Positions 37,267 through 51,800 of a DNA stretch of 64,000 nt are shown piece after piece (position 1 is the stretch's first letter; every line of letters starts with the position of its first letter). The stretch covers positions 884,001 to 948,000 of the forward strand of contig JAKNDB010000108.1 of assembly GCA_024305405.1 (NCBI GenBank), read 5' to 3'. A program made the translations under genes and the position numbers. Under the pieces are notes generated by a model. That model saw nothing but the letters and a program-made list of their open reading frames with translations. It had not been told where the DNA came from and did not search any database. The DNA comes from Dirofilaria immitis (Eukaryota > Nematoda > Chromadorea > Rhabditida > Onchocercidae).

Positions 37267-40046
37267 TAAAATACGAAATATACATATATGTATATATAAT
37301 TTTAAGGCGAACAAATTTTTTTATTTAACCTGAAATTGATAAACAATCAATCAATTTTAATTAATTGTCATTTATAATCATCATAATTTATTATCATCGT
37401 CATTAACATTATTATCATCGTATATCATTGTTATATCAGGGTTTTATTTTGTTTAGTTTAAATTTGGAAAATTTAAATTTTCCTGAAAAATAAATCTAAC
37501 TCTTTTCTTTTTTTTTGTTTGCTTTATCATTAATCGTAATTTATCAGAAATTTTTTTTTCTATAATAAATTGATAAAATGAAAAATTAATTTTTGTTGGA
37601 TGAAAATTGAAATAAATAAGAAAAAATTTAATTTATATTATCGGAAATTTTAAATTTTATTACTGTTTCGTTTTTTCTTTTTATTTTTTATTTTTTGATT
37701 CTTAGAAAAGTATTAAATTTAATGAAATGTTTATGGAAAAAATTTTATATGCAAATTTTAATTTCTATTAAAAAAATTAATTACTTTTCAAAATATTATA
37801 TTATACCTTCATTTGTTATTTATATTAATTTTCAATCAAATCAATATCATTACTACATATATATTATCATTATTATTATATTATTAATATCACTGCTACT
37901 GTATAATTATCGATTTATAATATTTATTAAGTAATAAATTAAACAGTTTGTTAATTAATCACTACGATATAATTAACATATCATTAGACAATATATGTTA
38001 ATTGTTCTTTTTTTTTTATTTAAATCGATTATTTAATTATTAATTAATGAATTTAGAATATTTTAAATTGTCTAAAAAATGTATAAAATTTAAAATATTT
38101 TACATTTATCAATTTTTATAATAATAATTAAGTAATCAATCTTTAAATGATAAATTAAACGATATTTCAATTAAACTTTTAATTGAAAATTAATTTCATA
38201 TCAAATTGATAAATTTGATAATAAAAATTTAATTTAAAACAAAAAAAGAACGAAAAATCGATTAGCAAAATTATTACAAAATTTTGATACTAACTTTATA
38301 TTAAATGCTAAAATATTAGTTGTATTGATTATATTTGTTCGATATTTTAGCATTTGCTGAGCAGAAATGAAATTCCATAATGTTATTGTGTAATGCTTAT
38401 GTAAATAATATATTACTCAAATTTGTTTTAAATTCCATTACAATTCATTATTGAATTTGATTTAAAATTCGGAAAATTTTTTAAACAATCCTTCGTTTTT
38501 TTATATATAAATTAAAATTTTAAATTTGATTTGTTTATTCTATTTAATGCTAAAATAATATTTATATTTTAAATTACTTGAAATCAAAAATTAAAATGAG
38601 AGAGAAGAGAGATCTAAATTATAAATATTTTAAATTGAAGCTTAAAATCAAAGATGAAAATGAGAGAGTGAGAGAGAGAGGGAGAAAGAGAGAGAGAGAA
38701 GGAAAAGAAAATAAAAGAGACAAATGTAAAAAATTATAAAATCAAAAATTCATTTCTTAGCAAATATTAGTACAATAGTAAACTTTCACAGTTAATCATT
38801 TACTAATAAAAAAAAAAAAAATCACAATTTTTTCAGCATTTATTGAATAATTTAAAAAAAAAAAAGAAAAAGAAAAAAGAAAAAATGACATAGAATGAAA
38901 TATAGCATTAACAAAAATCGTATAGAAAATAAATAATCAAAAACAAAAAAATAAAAATAAAATAAAATCAATATTGGAATATATTTGAAATGAATATTTC
39001 TTTTAACAAATGCTCCGCAAAATGAATTTAAAACTTAAATACTTTAATGGAATTTTTTTCAAACAAAATTATTTTTGAAATGAAAATATAATAATAAAAC
39101 TTCTCATACATTTCTCTCTCATTTTTTTCTTTTTGTTTTCTTCTTTTTAGTGAACATCAATTTTGAATATGCCTAAAATTTTCATTCAAATTGAAGAGAG
39201 AAAGTTTTTTTTTTATTTGCTCACATTTATTTATACAATAAAATGCTTACTTTTCTTTTCCAACACAAAATATAAAAATATTTTTGATTTATCGATTTTA
39301 CTACTTTTCCTTTTTTTTTGTTTTGTTTTGTTTTGAAAAGATAAAATTAAAATTTTTTGTTTTTAAAATATAACAAATTTAAATTTAAGAAATATTTAAA
39401 ACTAACAAAAAGAAAATTAGAATTTTTTTAGTTTTTCATTTTTTTATTTTGCTTTAAATAAATATTTACAAAGGAATTGAAATTAAAATTTGTTTTCCCT
39501 TTTTTTTTGTTTATTTTTTTTTTTGGTTATTGTGATAATATTTTATTGTATTATTTACATTATGTAATTTTACTTTTGAATCTTTTTTTTTCGCTTTTTT
39601 TTCTTGAAATAATTTTGATATGTAAAAAGAGAGAGAGAGAAAAAAATGATAAATTTCGTAGGAAATGAATTGAGAGGAAATTTTTGCTAATAAAATGTGC
39701 AAACGAAATATATTTGCGATCAATAGTTGTTATCAATGATAAATGCTATATTTCTCTTCAATTGCATATATATATATAATCACTGATAAGTTAATCATTC
39801 AAGCATCATATAAATTTTATCAAAAATTTTACATTCATTTACTTTCGAACATTCGTCTCTTTTGTCCTACGATATTTATTCAATGATCATTGATGAAAAA
39901 GTCATTCATATTTTAATATTATGTAACATAAAGATTGTCATTTTGTCGTTTTAATTTTTTTCTTTTTCCAAATTAATAAATAATTAATATTATATTTTAA
40001 AGGTAAATTTATCTGTCAATTTTGTTTCGTAAAAAAAGGATTACTG

Positions 40047-40160
40047 TATATATATATGAGGAGAAAAAGATTACTGTATATATATATATGGTTTGTTAAC
40101 TATATATATATATAAAATATATATATATTTCGAAAAAGATTACTGTATATATATATATGT
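40047..40160. repeat. Three units with (TA)n core
   Basis: GATTACTGTATATATATA occurs at about 40050, 40070 and 40138, with self-complementary TA runs between copies. Confidence 0.8.
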
Positions 40161-41172
40161 ATAGTTTTGATTATTAATTAATTTCAAATTATTCAAATAA
40201 TATAAACAAAATTAATTAAAAAATTTATTTATATTATAATTGAATTAATTAAAATTATGTAATTGTTGTTTAAAATTTTTTCAATAAGAAATGAAAATAA
40301 TTAAATTGATATTTTTTGCTTTTTTCGTTTTTTTAAGTAAACATTTTTCACATTAGTTATATGATTCATTATTTTCTTTTTTTTTTTTTTTTTTTTGATA
40401 GAAATTAAATAAAAAATTGAACATGGATGTGTAAATAAAGGTAAGCGCTATTGTTGTTTTGCTCATTTCTTATGTAAACAATGTTGCATATATTAACCAT
40501 GTATATGATTCATCATTTCATATAGGTAATCAATTTTTTTTTGTTTGTCTAATTAAAAATCTCATAAACTTACATTGAATTTAGATGAGGAAGGGACGAA
40601 AGGGAGAAGAAGATAAAAAAAAAAAAAGAAATATTAATTATTAATTTTAATCTTGAAAAGCGAAGAATATATTTGGCGCAATTTGAATCCGTCAAATGCG
40701 CTCAATCCGATAACATTTGATATGATATGATATGATTCATTTCATTACTTTCCTTCTTTTTTTTTTTGAATTCTTTTTTTCTTTTCCATCAATTCGTATT
40801 TCATTTTGTATTTCCTTATTCGGTAAACATTTTATCGATGTTTAAATGCTCATATTGATCATTTCAAAAGTTTCGATCATAAATTATGAATCATATGTGC
40901 AAATGTAAAGAAATATTGAACAATAATGCTTTCCAACAAAATATTTCATTCCATTTATACAATCTCGAGAAAATTTTGCAATTTAATTCTATACATCAAA
41001 TCAGTTCGTTAATATGTTGAATTAAAATATCGAAATTATTAATTCATACTTATTTACTTATTTATTTAAATAAAATATACATTACAAACATTTTCAGGTT
41101 CCAGTGGAATTAAGCCAATTATTTTGTCATCAATCCGGAAATTTACAGAAATTTAGAAAAAAAGTTTAAAAA

Positions 41173-42789
41173 ATGATACAATCAAATATTTTCATATTTA
41201 CTACTATTATAAAATGCTTGCTATTATTATCTAGTCATGCTCAACAAATACCTCAACAAAATCCGGTACCATCATCAAATCAACAAAATGTTAATCCGGG
41301 ACAAGAAGGTGTTAAAATTTTTACTGGTGGTGATACCAATTCACCATACGGTATGTTATAGTTAAATTTAATTTTACAATTAAAAATTTATCAAAATTAA
41401 AATTAATAATTGAAAAGAATTTAAACATGTTATCAATTCATTTATAAAATATGCTACGTATAATTTCAGTAAATTTGGTACCATTTGGACCTGATGCAGG
41501 TGATCAAAAGGTTCATCCTGGTATGCTTACTTCAGGACAAACAATTAATTTACATATGTTTTTCCATTTTATGGTGGTTTATATAATTATTCCGTGGTAT
41601 GTTTTACTCATTTTTTTTTTTTTTTTTTCAATTTTCTATTCTTCTAAAAATTTAAACTTAAAATTTTTAAATTTTGCAAAGTGTTAGAAAAGCTTTCTGT
41701 AATCATATTTTCGTGGTATAAATTTGTGATAAAAATTGATAAATGATAAGTTTGTGCTAAACTTTTAATTAAAAATGCATTAAATTAAAGCTTTCGGTAA
41801 ATGGTTACATTGCATTTGCAACTGTATTGGATCAAGGTCCAACAATAAACGTTGGTGTTGAATCAACTAATTGGCCACAACAACAAGATCCAGCAATGAT
41901 TGCGCCATATTTATGCAAACAACAGGTTTTTTTTTTTAAAAAAGTTTATTTTAAACGTGACGTAATACATCAACAAATAAATAATAAATATTTACTGAAC
42001 TGATATTATGATAATAATGTTAAAAATATTTGAGCTTTTAATAATATTAATAAATGTATTATTGCTTTAGATTGTACAAAATCCAAGTCCAGGAATGAAA
42101 ACAGGTGTTTACTATCGTTTAATGCTACGACAATCATTATTTGGTCGTAGTGGTATTAGTAGTAATATTAATCAACCATTTGGTGGTACAATGGAACAAT
42201 CAAGTTTTTTCGACAATCACCTAGTCAGGTATATTATTTATTTTTGACCTATATTTATTATTCAAAGATTTCGTTTTTTTTTCCTCTTTAAATTTATTAA
42301 TTAAAATAATGTAAAAAAAAAAAACTTTTTTACAGGCTTGTACATCTGATTCATATGTACATTGTGATCATAACAGTGATTATTTTCTTGATAAAATGAT
42401 GCGATGGCTTCAAGGTTTATTAAATTTTATTTTTAATAATTAACATATATATATATATATATATGTATATAAATGAAAATTTGTTTATAGAAGGAGTTGC
42501 TGGTGCAACAGCATTTCATGCTGATGCAGCATTAGTTGTTACCTGGTATAATACAGCATCAGCAATTGTTGGTCGTTCTGATATTGATGCTGGACAATTA
42601 TCAACTTATCAAGCAATTTGGTTAACTGATCAGGTTAGAAATTATGAGTGAACAATAGCTTCTAGTATTTGATTAATTGCTTTAATTAATGAAATTTAAT
42701 GAAATTATTTTAAATTGAAATTATATTCCATTTAATAAATATTAAATATTAAAGAATAATATAATCACATTTAACTAATACTCCTAAAT

Positions 42790-42821
<32 letters not shown>

Positions 42822-45800
42822 AGTTAAAAGTAGATTCAAAATAAAATTAAAATTAAAAATAATTTTTATTTTGCTTTCAGCCTGGTCGATTAAGTTATGT
42901 TATTTTGAATTATGATAAACTTGGATTTGATGCTGCCGATTTTCGAATGAATTCTAGAAGTGGTCGTTGTCAGGTAAGCGATTTATTCAAAATTTATTTG
43001 ATTGATTTTTAAAATTTTAGTAATTTACAAATTTAGGCACTTTTTAATGGTGGTAATCATACTGGTAGCGTACCGGTAGATCCAACATTTATGTACAAAA
43101 ATACACCAACAATATTGGCGCAACGTTCCGGTGTACCGCATATGGTCCGTGGACGGTATATGTTTCGTGTTGATGATGTTGTTCGACCAGCCGGATGTTC
43201 CAATAAAACTGGTGGTACATGTAAGTTTTAATAAAATTTTAAAATTTAATATTTCAATTTGAATTGTAAAAGTTCCAAGTAGCATAAAGAAATTAATATA
43301 AACAAATCTTTAAATTTCTTTTAAAAACTTTCTTTACAACCAACTATGCGTTTAATCTCGACAATAAATTAGATTAAGTTAAACGCAACTATATATATTA
43401 AAATATATATCGATAATTAATGTCTGATTAAATAATAAAGCAAAGTTATTTACGTGTAATAAATGAATATGACTATGGTTACGCTTACAATTACGTGGAA
43501 CACGTTGTATCTAACAACACACGTGAATGCGTAATTGCATAAAGATAAGCATTAAAGTTTATAATTATCGATATATATATATTTTAACATGAAGTATATA
43601 TATATATATCTCAGATTTCTTTTTGGAATCAAAATTTTCATAAATAAATAAATTTATTGAGCTATTTTTAGCAATTTAACATTGGCATTAAAATTTTTAA
43701 ATTATTTGAAATGATTCCTCCGATGTTTTTTTCTCCTCTCTCTCCATCTCTCCTTCTCTCTCTCTCCCTCTTTCTTTCATTCTCTTTATTCCTTCTCAAA
43801 TTTATCATATGTAAAAATTTCAGATCCAATGTTGATATATCCAAATATAGCTAATATGTTGGGTGAAACAAGTGTAGATGTGAATGCTTTATGCTTGGAT
43901 CGTAGTCAGACGTACGTTTTAATGATCGAACAACGTCAATCAGCTACGTGTACCGTAATTAATTCAGCTATCGCTCGTTGTCATCTACCGAAAGTTTATG
44001 ATTGGGGTACTAAAACGGTTTATTTTCAACCGCAATCAGGATCGCATCAAGAAGATAAAGCATTCGTTGGATATATTTATTTTGGTAAATTATCAATGAA
44101 AAAATTTTTAAGTCGAAACTTTCAAGACATTTCAAAAATTTAATATTATAATCAGATTTTTTCAAATTCTGATTAATGATAAAATTTTATTTATCTTTTA
44201 AATATTAAACCGATAAATAATCAGTCTTATCAGTAAGTTTTAATTATATCATTTATATAATTTTTTCCTTTCTTTAAGTTCCACCAACATTAGATCCAAT
44301 GCGTCTAGATATTGGTAATGTATATGAATGGTTTAAGAATCCGATAATGCAAACAGTAAGCATTTTTTTTTCATTATTTTAAATTTAAATAAATAAGTAT
44401 TGAAAAATTATATAAGTATGGAATTTAATTTATGATTAATAATTATTTATTTATTAAAGCTAAAATTTTAGGTAATGCCAATAACATGGTATCCACGAAA
44501 TTTTACAAATCCTGATCTTGATTACAAGGATTATAATATACGAATAAGCGATGATCAATTATATTCAGTACAACTTGGCTTATATGTTATAGGTTATAGA
44601 GAAGCAGCTGATGATCAGGTAATTGCTGATTAATAATAATAATAATAGATTGGAAATTAAAAATACGAATAATTTTTGAAATAAATTTTATATTCTATTC
44701 AATTCAGATATTTATATTCTTTTCATTTCAGATTAAAAATTCCGTCCGGAACATCGGGTTTTATGCCGATTAACAACATATGCAAATCGAAATTCACCGG
44801 AATATCGTTGGAAGCCACAGGAAGAGAAAATTAATTTATATCAGGTATAGGTATAGAAAATATTAATTTAGAAATATAAATTTTTCAAAAATTTCAATAA
44901 CTTATAAATAAAACTATGTAATTTTTGAATAGATCATTAAATTAGGTTGATGTATATTCAATTGATTGATAATTAAAATTTAGGTTGAAAAATGGTATCT
45001 AACAGATTGGGAACGAATGAATACAATTTATTCATATCGTTTTGGCTATTTAAAATTAGCACCAATTACTGCTAGTGAGGATACTTCACAACATTTGGTT
45101 CATTTACCTTCTGGGTTGGATTAATTAAAATTTTTTTTCTTCTTTTATTATGATGTAAAAATGAAAATATATTCAAATAATTAATACAACTTAATTATAA
45201 ATTTAATTCTTATAAAATATGCTTGTCAAAAATTTAAATAAAAATTTCAAATTTTAAAAGGTTAATTAACTTTTTTTTTGATTATTAAAAATTTAAATAT
45301 ATTTTGAAGGAATTGAATTCAATATTATACAATGTAAGAGATGAAAATAATATATCTAATTACTTAAAATTTAATTCTTGTAAAATATATTTATTAAAAA
45401 TTTAAATATATTTTGAAGGAATTGAATTCAATATTATACAATGTAAGAGATGAAAATAATACATCTAATTACTTAAAATTTAATTCTTGTAAAATATATT
45501 TATTAAAAATTTAAATATTTCTGAAGGAATTGAATTCAATATTATACAATGTGAGAAATGAAAATAATATATCTAATTACTTAAAATTTAATTCTTGTAA
45601 AATATATTTATTAAAAATTTAAATATATTTTGAAGGAATTGAATTCAATATTATACAATGTAAGAGATGAAAATAATACATCTAATTACTTAAAATTTAA
45701 TTCTTGTAAAATATATTTATTAAAAATTTAAATATTTCTGAAGGAATTGAATTCAATATTATACAATGTGAGAAATGAAAATAATATATCTAATTACTTA

Positions 45801-48800
45801 AAATTTAATTCTTGTAAAATATATTTATTAAAAATTTAAATATTTTGGAAGGAATTGAATTTAGTACAATAAAATGTAAGAAATGAAAATAATAGGTAAT
45901 CGATATATATTTATGTATATATCCAATTTTTCGTCCAATTTTTAAATAATTATAAATTAATCCATTTCAGATTAGTTTCGCCACCAATTTCAATTCATTG
46001 GTTATGGACAGTTAATAATCCACAATTTGTAACAACATCATATTCACAACAGGATGCAGAAAGTAGAATGCAATTTGTTTCAGCTAAAGCAACTCAAATA
46101 TGTCATGATTGGTAAAAAAATTATATCATTTCATATCAATTATCTGATCTTTCTCATCAACATCATCATCATTATCATCATCATTATCATCATCATCATC
46201 ATCACTGGATATTATTATCTAATTGCTATCAATTATCATCATTAATAATCGTCTATTCTTTCTTTCATTTCCGATATTTAGCTTTATTGATAAATTCATC
46301 GATCTATACTGCATTTTTTTTTTTTTGCATTAGTAAATAATACTAATTGAAAAGGAAAGATTACATCCTTTGAAAAAAATAAACAAATTAAAAATCAAAA
46401 ATCAAATATTTCATAATAATTTCTTTTTAGGTTTGCAGAAGATGGAGCACAGTATAATTTTATTCGTGATACGGAAACAAATGCATCATGTCCGTGTATC
46501 GAAAGTCAAGCACGTGTAGATATTGGTCGTTTTATGCCACATCCACGTTGCTCACAAGTTTGTTTAATTGAATATTTTGTTAATTGGAAATTAAAAATTG
46601 GAATAATTTTTTTTTTTTTTGGCAAAATATAAAATTATTGATATTGAGGAATAGAGAACTGATTGAATTGTTACTTCAATATTATGATGAACAAAAAAAA
46701 TTATCAAATATACGAAATGAATTTTGATATATTTCAAAAAAAATTTTACTTTCACTAAAGGTATTTCGTGATATCACCTGTCAAACGATGATTGGTGCAA
46801 AAAATTGTTATATGAGTGCTCAAAATATTTATGGTTCATATGCTGGTGATGGTTCAAATTATGGAAGTGAAAAAACAGCGTAAGTTTTATTATAAACGAT
46901 TTTTCACAAATTTTTTTTGATATGTTTAATTTTTGAAAAATTTGATAATTATTTAAATTAATTTTCAGGAATTAGGAAATAAATGATTTAAATTAATTTG
47001 AAAATTATTTAAATTAATATTAGCTAAAATAATGTTTGCAAGCAAAAAAAAAAAATTTCATTAACCATTTATATTATTAATTATTTTATAAAATTAGTAG
47101 CATTATAGGCGTTTTCAAACGCATTATGGACAGGTATGTTGTTATGATGAAGAAGGTAAATTGATGCAAACAACTTATCAACCAGTAATAAAAGTTACCG
47201 ATGATACACCGTACAATCCGGGTTTTCCATTACGTGCCTATGAATTTGGTACCGATCCATATATTGGACAATTTGAGGTGAAATTTTCACGTAATTATTT
47301 GATGCAACACGTGTCTGCATCATTGAATTATTTCTCCACGTCAGTTTTGGTGAAATTAAGAAAAAAAGTCGCTGATCTTATAATTTGCTGATAAGCATCC
47401 TGTACCTAGCATTTACTTACCTTAATATGATATGATATTCTTTAATTTAAAATTCTTTTTTTGTTCGGTTCAGGTGCCAGGTCTATCCGTATTCTATCAT
47501 GATTATATGCCTTATTTCTTTTGTTGCAAATATGCAAAATTTCGTTGTCAATTATTTTACTGGAGACGACCAAGTAGCGGATGTCAACAGTATCAGCCTC
47601 CAGCTGTCGGTATAGATTTCGTTTGTTTTCTAGCAAACTTTAATTTTGTACTTTACGTAATTTAACTTCATACCTCACGTTGTATTTCACGTAAATTAAT
47701 TTTATACTTCTCATTTGATTTCATAATTTTACGCAATTTTAGCTTCATTATTATCCACATGTTGAAACATATTTGCAAGTATATTCTTGAAATTAGATAT
47801 GATAAGTGATATCCGCCATTTTATCATATCCATCTTTTGGATTTCTTTGATTTCATTAAATGTTGTCGAAATTTTCAATCGATCACTTTTATATACATAT
47901 ATTAATTTATGATTCATAATGGATATTTTTACCGAATTAAGTGTAAGTTTAATATTTATCCATTTTAAGGCGAAGCACTTGGAGCGGTAAGTTTCAGTAC
48001 TATCGATAATGATAAATTTATCTTCAATGAGCCAGGAGTGTTTACGCTTTTGTATATTCCGAAAACTCCAACGACTCCAGAAGTGCGAATTCAAGTACGA
48101 TTAGAACGCTATCCAGATCGTAGAGTTGATTTCAGTATGTTTTTAAATTATCAAATTACTTTTCTATTTAAAACTTTATACCTTTTTCACGATAATTTTT
48201 ACTCAATCATTATCATTATGAATTCGAATACAAATCGATCATACTTGTAATCAATTAATCGATCAAAATTGATATAATTATTTATTAGCTTGTTTAGTTT
48301 TATTTCCCTTAAAACTATCCGATTAAAATTATTCATATAGGTTTGCTTGGACGTCAAATTGGACAAGCTAATTTGGTACAACCTACAAATGCAACAGTTA
48401 TTACTGGAATAGCTATCGAAGCAACGGGAACTGATCGAGTACACGTGGTTGCTCGTAAGGATACACGCCGTTTTCGATATCGTACAAGTGTTATTGTTGG
48501 CAATATACTTCGTTATTTTGACGTAATGCGAATTCAACGATTCAGGGGTAAATTTTGAAACCGACTAAACGTGAAATTTACATATTATACTTTAAATTTT
48601 GCCAAATATTTTTAGACTAATGAAGTGAAATTGAAATTGAATAAAGCAATTTTATGGATGATTATGATTTGGAAATAATTATCCCTGGCCCAGAAACTAA
48701 AAGTACTTTAAGGCGTAATGGTTTATGTGAATAATGTAGAACGAGGTCAACCAGAAATTTATGTAGTTCTGGAGGAAGCACAAGTAGGAATTCGTATTCG

Positions 48801-51800
48801 TGAATCATATAATCTTGATATTGATCGTTTATCGATGTATCAAGAAAGTATGGGTTTACTTGATATTGAACTTAGTGTACCTCCACAATATGGTGTGGTA
48901 AGTTTTCATGTTTCTTTACGTTGAAGCATAATAATTTTTATAAATGTAAAAGTTATCTATATTGAACTTGAAAAAATCATATTTATGATTGAATATATAC
49001 AAATTATAATTACTAACTATTTGTAGCGGCCGGATGGTGATAAAGCTCGGGAACAAGATATGCGTACACGATACAATCTTCCACGTGTATCCGGTCTTAT
49101 GCGACCATTTCCGGATCAAACTTCTGCTTCGTACATGTCTGGTTTAAGCTTGAATGATGTTAATGCAGAAGGAATCCGTCAACAAATTATTACGAATTGT
49201 AAGTATTTGGATATTACCGAATTTGAAATTTACTGAAGGAACTTTGCCAAATATTTAGATAGATGTTGCGTTATTCCTAAGATTTTTATTCCCAGAAGGA
49301 AGACTGTTAAGATATCTTTAGATAACTTTTTTTCTAGCTTTCAATTAAACTGATCAAATATTGCTTGAAAATTTGTCTCTAAATATATCACAAGAATTAT
49401 CCATTTGACAATTTATCTTGTATTTCAATAAAACTCATTCCTCAGTAGTTCATTTCGTTAATGCCAGCTTTTAATGCAGGATACAAACGAGCACATTTTT
49501 TAGAACAAACTTCTAATATCAATTTTTGTTAGAATGTTCTTTTCATTTTATGATTATTGGAGCTTTATGTTAACAATTAGTTGTATCTTCTAGAATTCGA
49601 AAAAATACGTCGCATATATTCTTGTGCATTAATCCAATTGTTATCATTCGTATTTGAGGCAAATATCGGATACAGAACATTCTCGTGAATCAAAAATGCT
49701 AATGTATTGCAGATCTTATACCGGGTACCGGTGAATCAAGTTCCAGGCAAACAATGCCTGGAACTTTAAATCAGAATATTCCAACCGATAATATGTTCAC
49801 AACCAGTCAAGATATTGATAAAAATTTGAAGTCTTTCCGGAAGTATACATAAAAAGTGAACCTATCTATAAAACTTCTGCAGAATATGAAACGTATGTAT
49901 ATCTATCTATACCTTTTATTGCTTTAATTAACTTATTTTCCATATTTATACATAATTATACTTTTCTAAAAATGTGGTGATATCACGATGATTTTTTAAG
50001 TAATTCGTGAAATCATGCAAATATCGTTCAATTGATTCTTCGTAGTTAATTAATTAATGGTATACAAAAATGTAATATGATTGCTCTAATCCGATCTTAT
50101 TAATCAGATTAAATTGTTTGGATAATCTTTTCACCAGCAAGTTTTGCATGAAAAATCGCTTTATTCTTTTTATTCTCATATAATCCGAAAATTCTCGAAG
50201 TTAATTTGCTAATTAAAAATGATTTAAGTTGATATTTTTGATTATTTTAATTAAGCTGATATTTTTTTGATTATTTTAATTAAAAATTTACTACATGACT
50301 GAAATGAAATAATTTTATTTCAGTGGTAGATATCGTTTTGTGCCGATGACCGGTCAAATGCTCAGCCAAAGATTACAAACATGCCGTGATCTTCAACTTA
50401 GTGATCGAAGTAAGCGTATTTTATTCCTTTTTTCCCCAGAACTTTCTAAAAAAAATTTTGCAAAAATATGATATTTATTTAAAATTAATTTTTTCTTTCA
50501 ATGTAATAAAAATTTTCGATTCTTTTAGCAAATTGGCAACCGTTACAAAATTTATACGAACAACAATATGGTATCGAATATTGTCCGGATAATCCGAGTC
50601 AAATAATTCAAGAATGTGGTGATTCGGTTTCATGCCTTAACGATTACATGTTGTTTAATGCTCGTGTACTTGGTATAGAAGCACAAAATAATTGGAATTC
50701 ATTTTCAAATGATCGAATGCATGCATCAAGACATTGTAAAAATATTTTCAATTTCAAACAAAGCAAAATTTTCATTTACAACCTTTTACTTTTGCATATT
50801 TTCATAATTCTATGGCAAATTAAAATAATTTTTAACCTAACTTCTTTATTAATAAATTTAAAATAAATTAATTAATTAATTTCATTGTAGATAATAGTTG
50901 CGGACCCATTATGATCGAATACCCGGAATATTTGATGAAAACACCGGTGCTATCATCTGGCTATCTGGAAGGTGATGTAGCACGTTTTGATTGCTTCCAA
51001 ACGCATTGGATCAAAGGCGATTATGAATATAAATGTAAATTTGCTTTAAATATTAAAGCAGCTAATATGAAATTGAATCTCGAGAAGCTGAATGCCAAGT
51101 TTTATTATCATCTTACTATTTGAATCTATTTAAATTCGATTACATTAACAGGTGGCATTGTTGTGGATTACAATGATCCACATAGTTATCGATTTGAATG
51201 GAATAAAGGTTCACAACCATGGTGTCGTTCACGCGAAAAAGATAATTTATTCAAATGGCTTACTGCAATATTCTCAACTATTGGTATAATTATGGTAGGC
51301 TTTGAAAGAAAAATGAAATTTTTGAATTGTTTACGAAATTTTGGTTTTCCTTCAAAAATCATTCAATGATGGTAATTTTCGAAAAGACTTTGATCAAAAA
51401 ATTTGATCAATCATTTGGAATCTGCGTTCTCATTTTAACTATGAAATCAAGAAAAAAAAAAGTAGAAAAGGAAGCGTGGGTTAATATTTCCGTAACTAGA
51501 CGCATAAATGAGTACTTTATCGTGGGGATTTAGCGCTGTAATACAAATAGACTTCGAAACATTGAGAAAAGCCCGGGTCAGAATTCTCTTTTCTGGTTAA
51601 GAAATGGACTTCCTAAAAGAGGTTGAGGTGGGGATGAGAATGTTGTTTTCGTAAAGCTCGATGGTTCTGTAGTGTCTCGTGATTTTTGTCCGATCTCTGA
51701 ATTATTACAAATATTTTTAAAAATGAAATATTTATTTTACAGATAATTGTCCTGATATTTTTGTTTTGTTGGACTTTGAAACAAAAAAGACGACAACAAG

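Larger units (their letters stand above)
32684..41172. other. Gene-poor region, about 8.5 kb
   Basis: This lies between the adenosine deaminase stop codon and the Mesh-type gene ATG. It contains degenerate repeats at 33000-33116, GAT and TCA repeats at 36262-36345 and 36975-37266, GA-rich tracts near 38650, and TA-rich hairpin-like units at 40047-40160. A less AT-rich patch at 36700-36900 has no conserved open frame. A possible 5' UTR splice or trans-splice acceptor (TTTTCAG) ends at 41098, 75 bp before the next gene's ATG. Confidence 0.55.
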
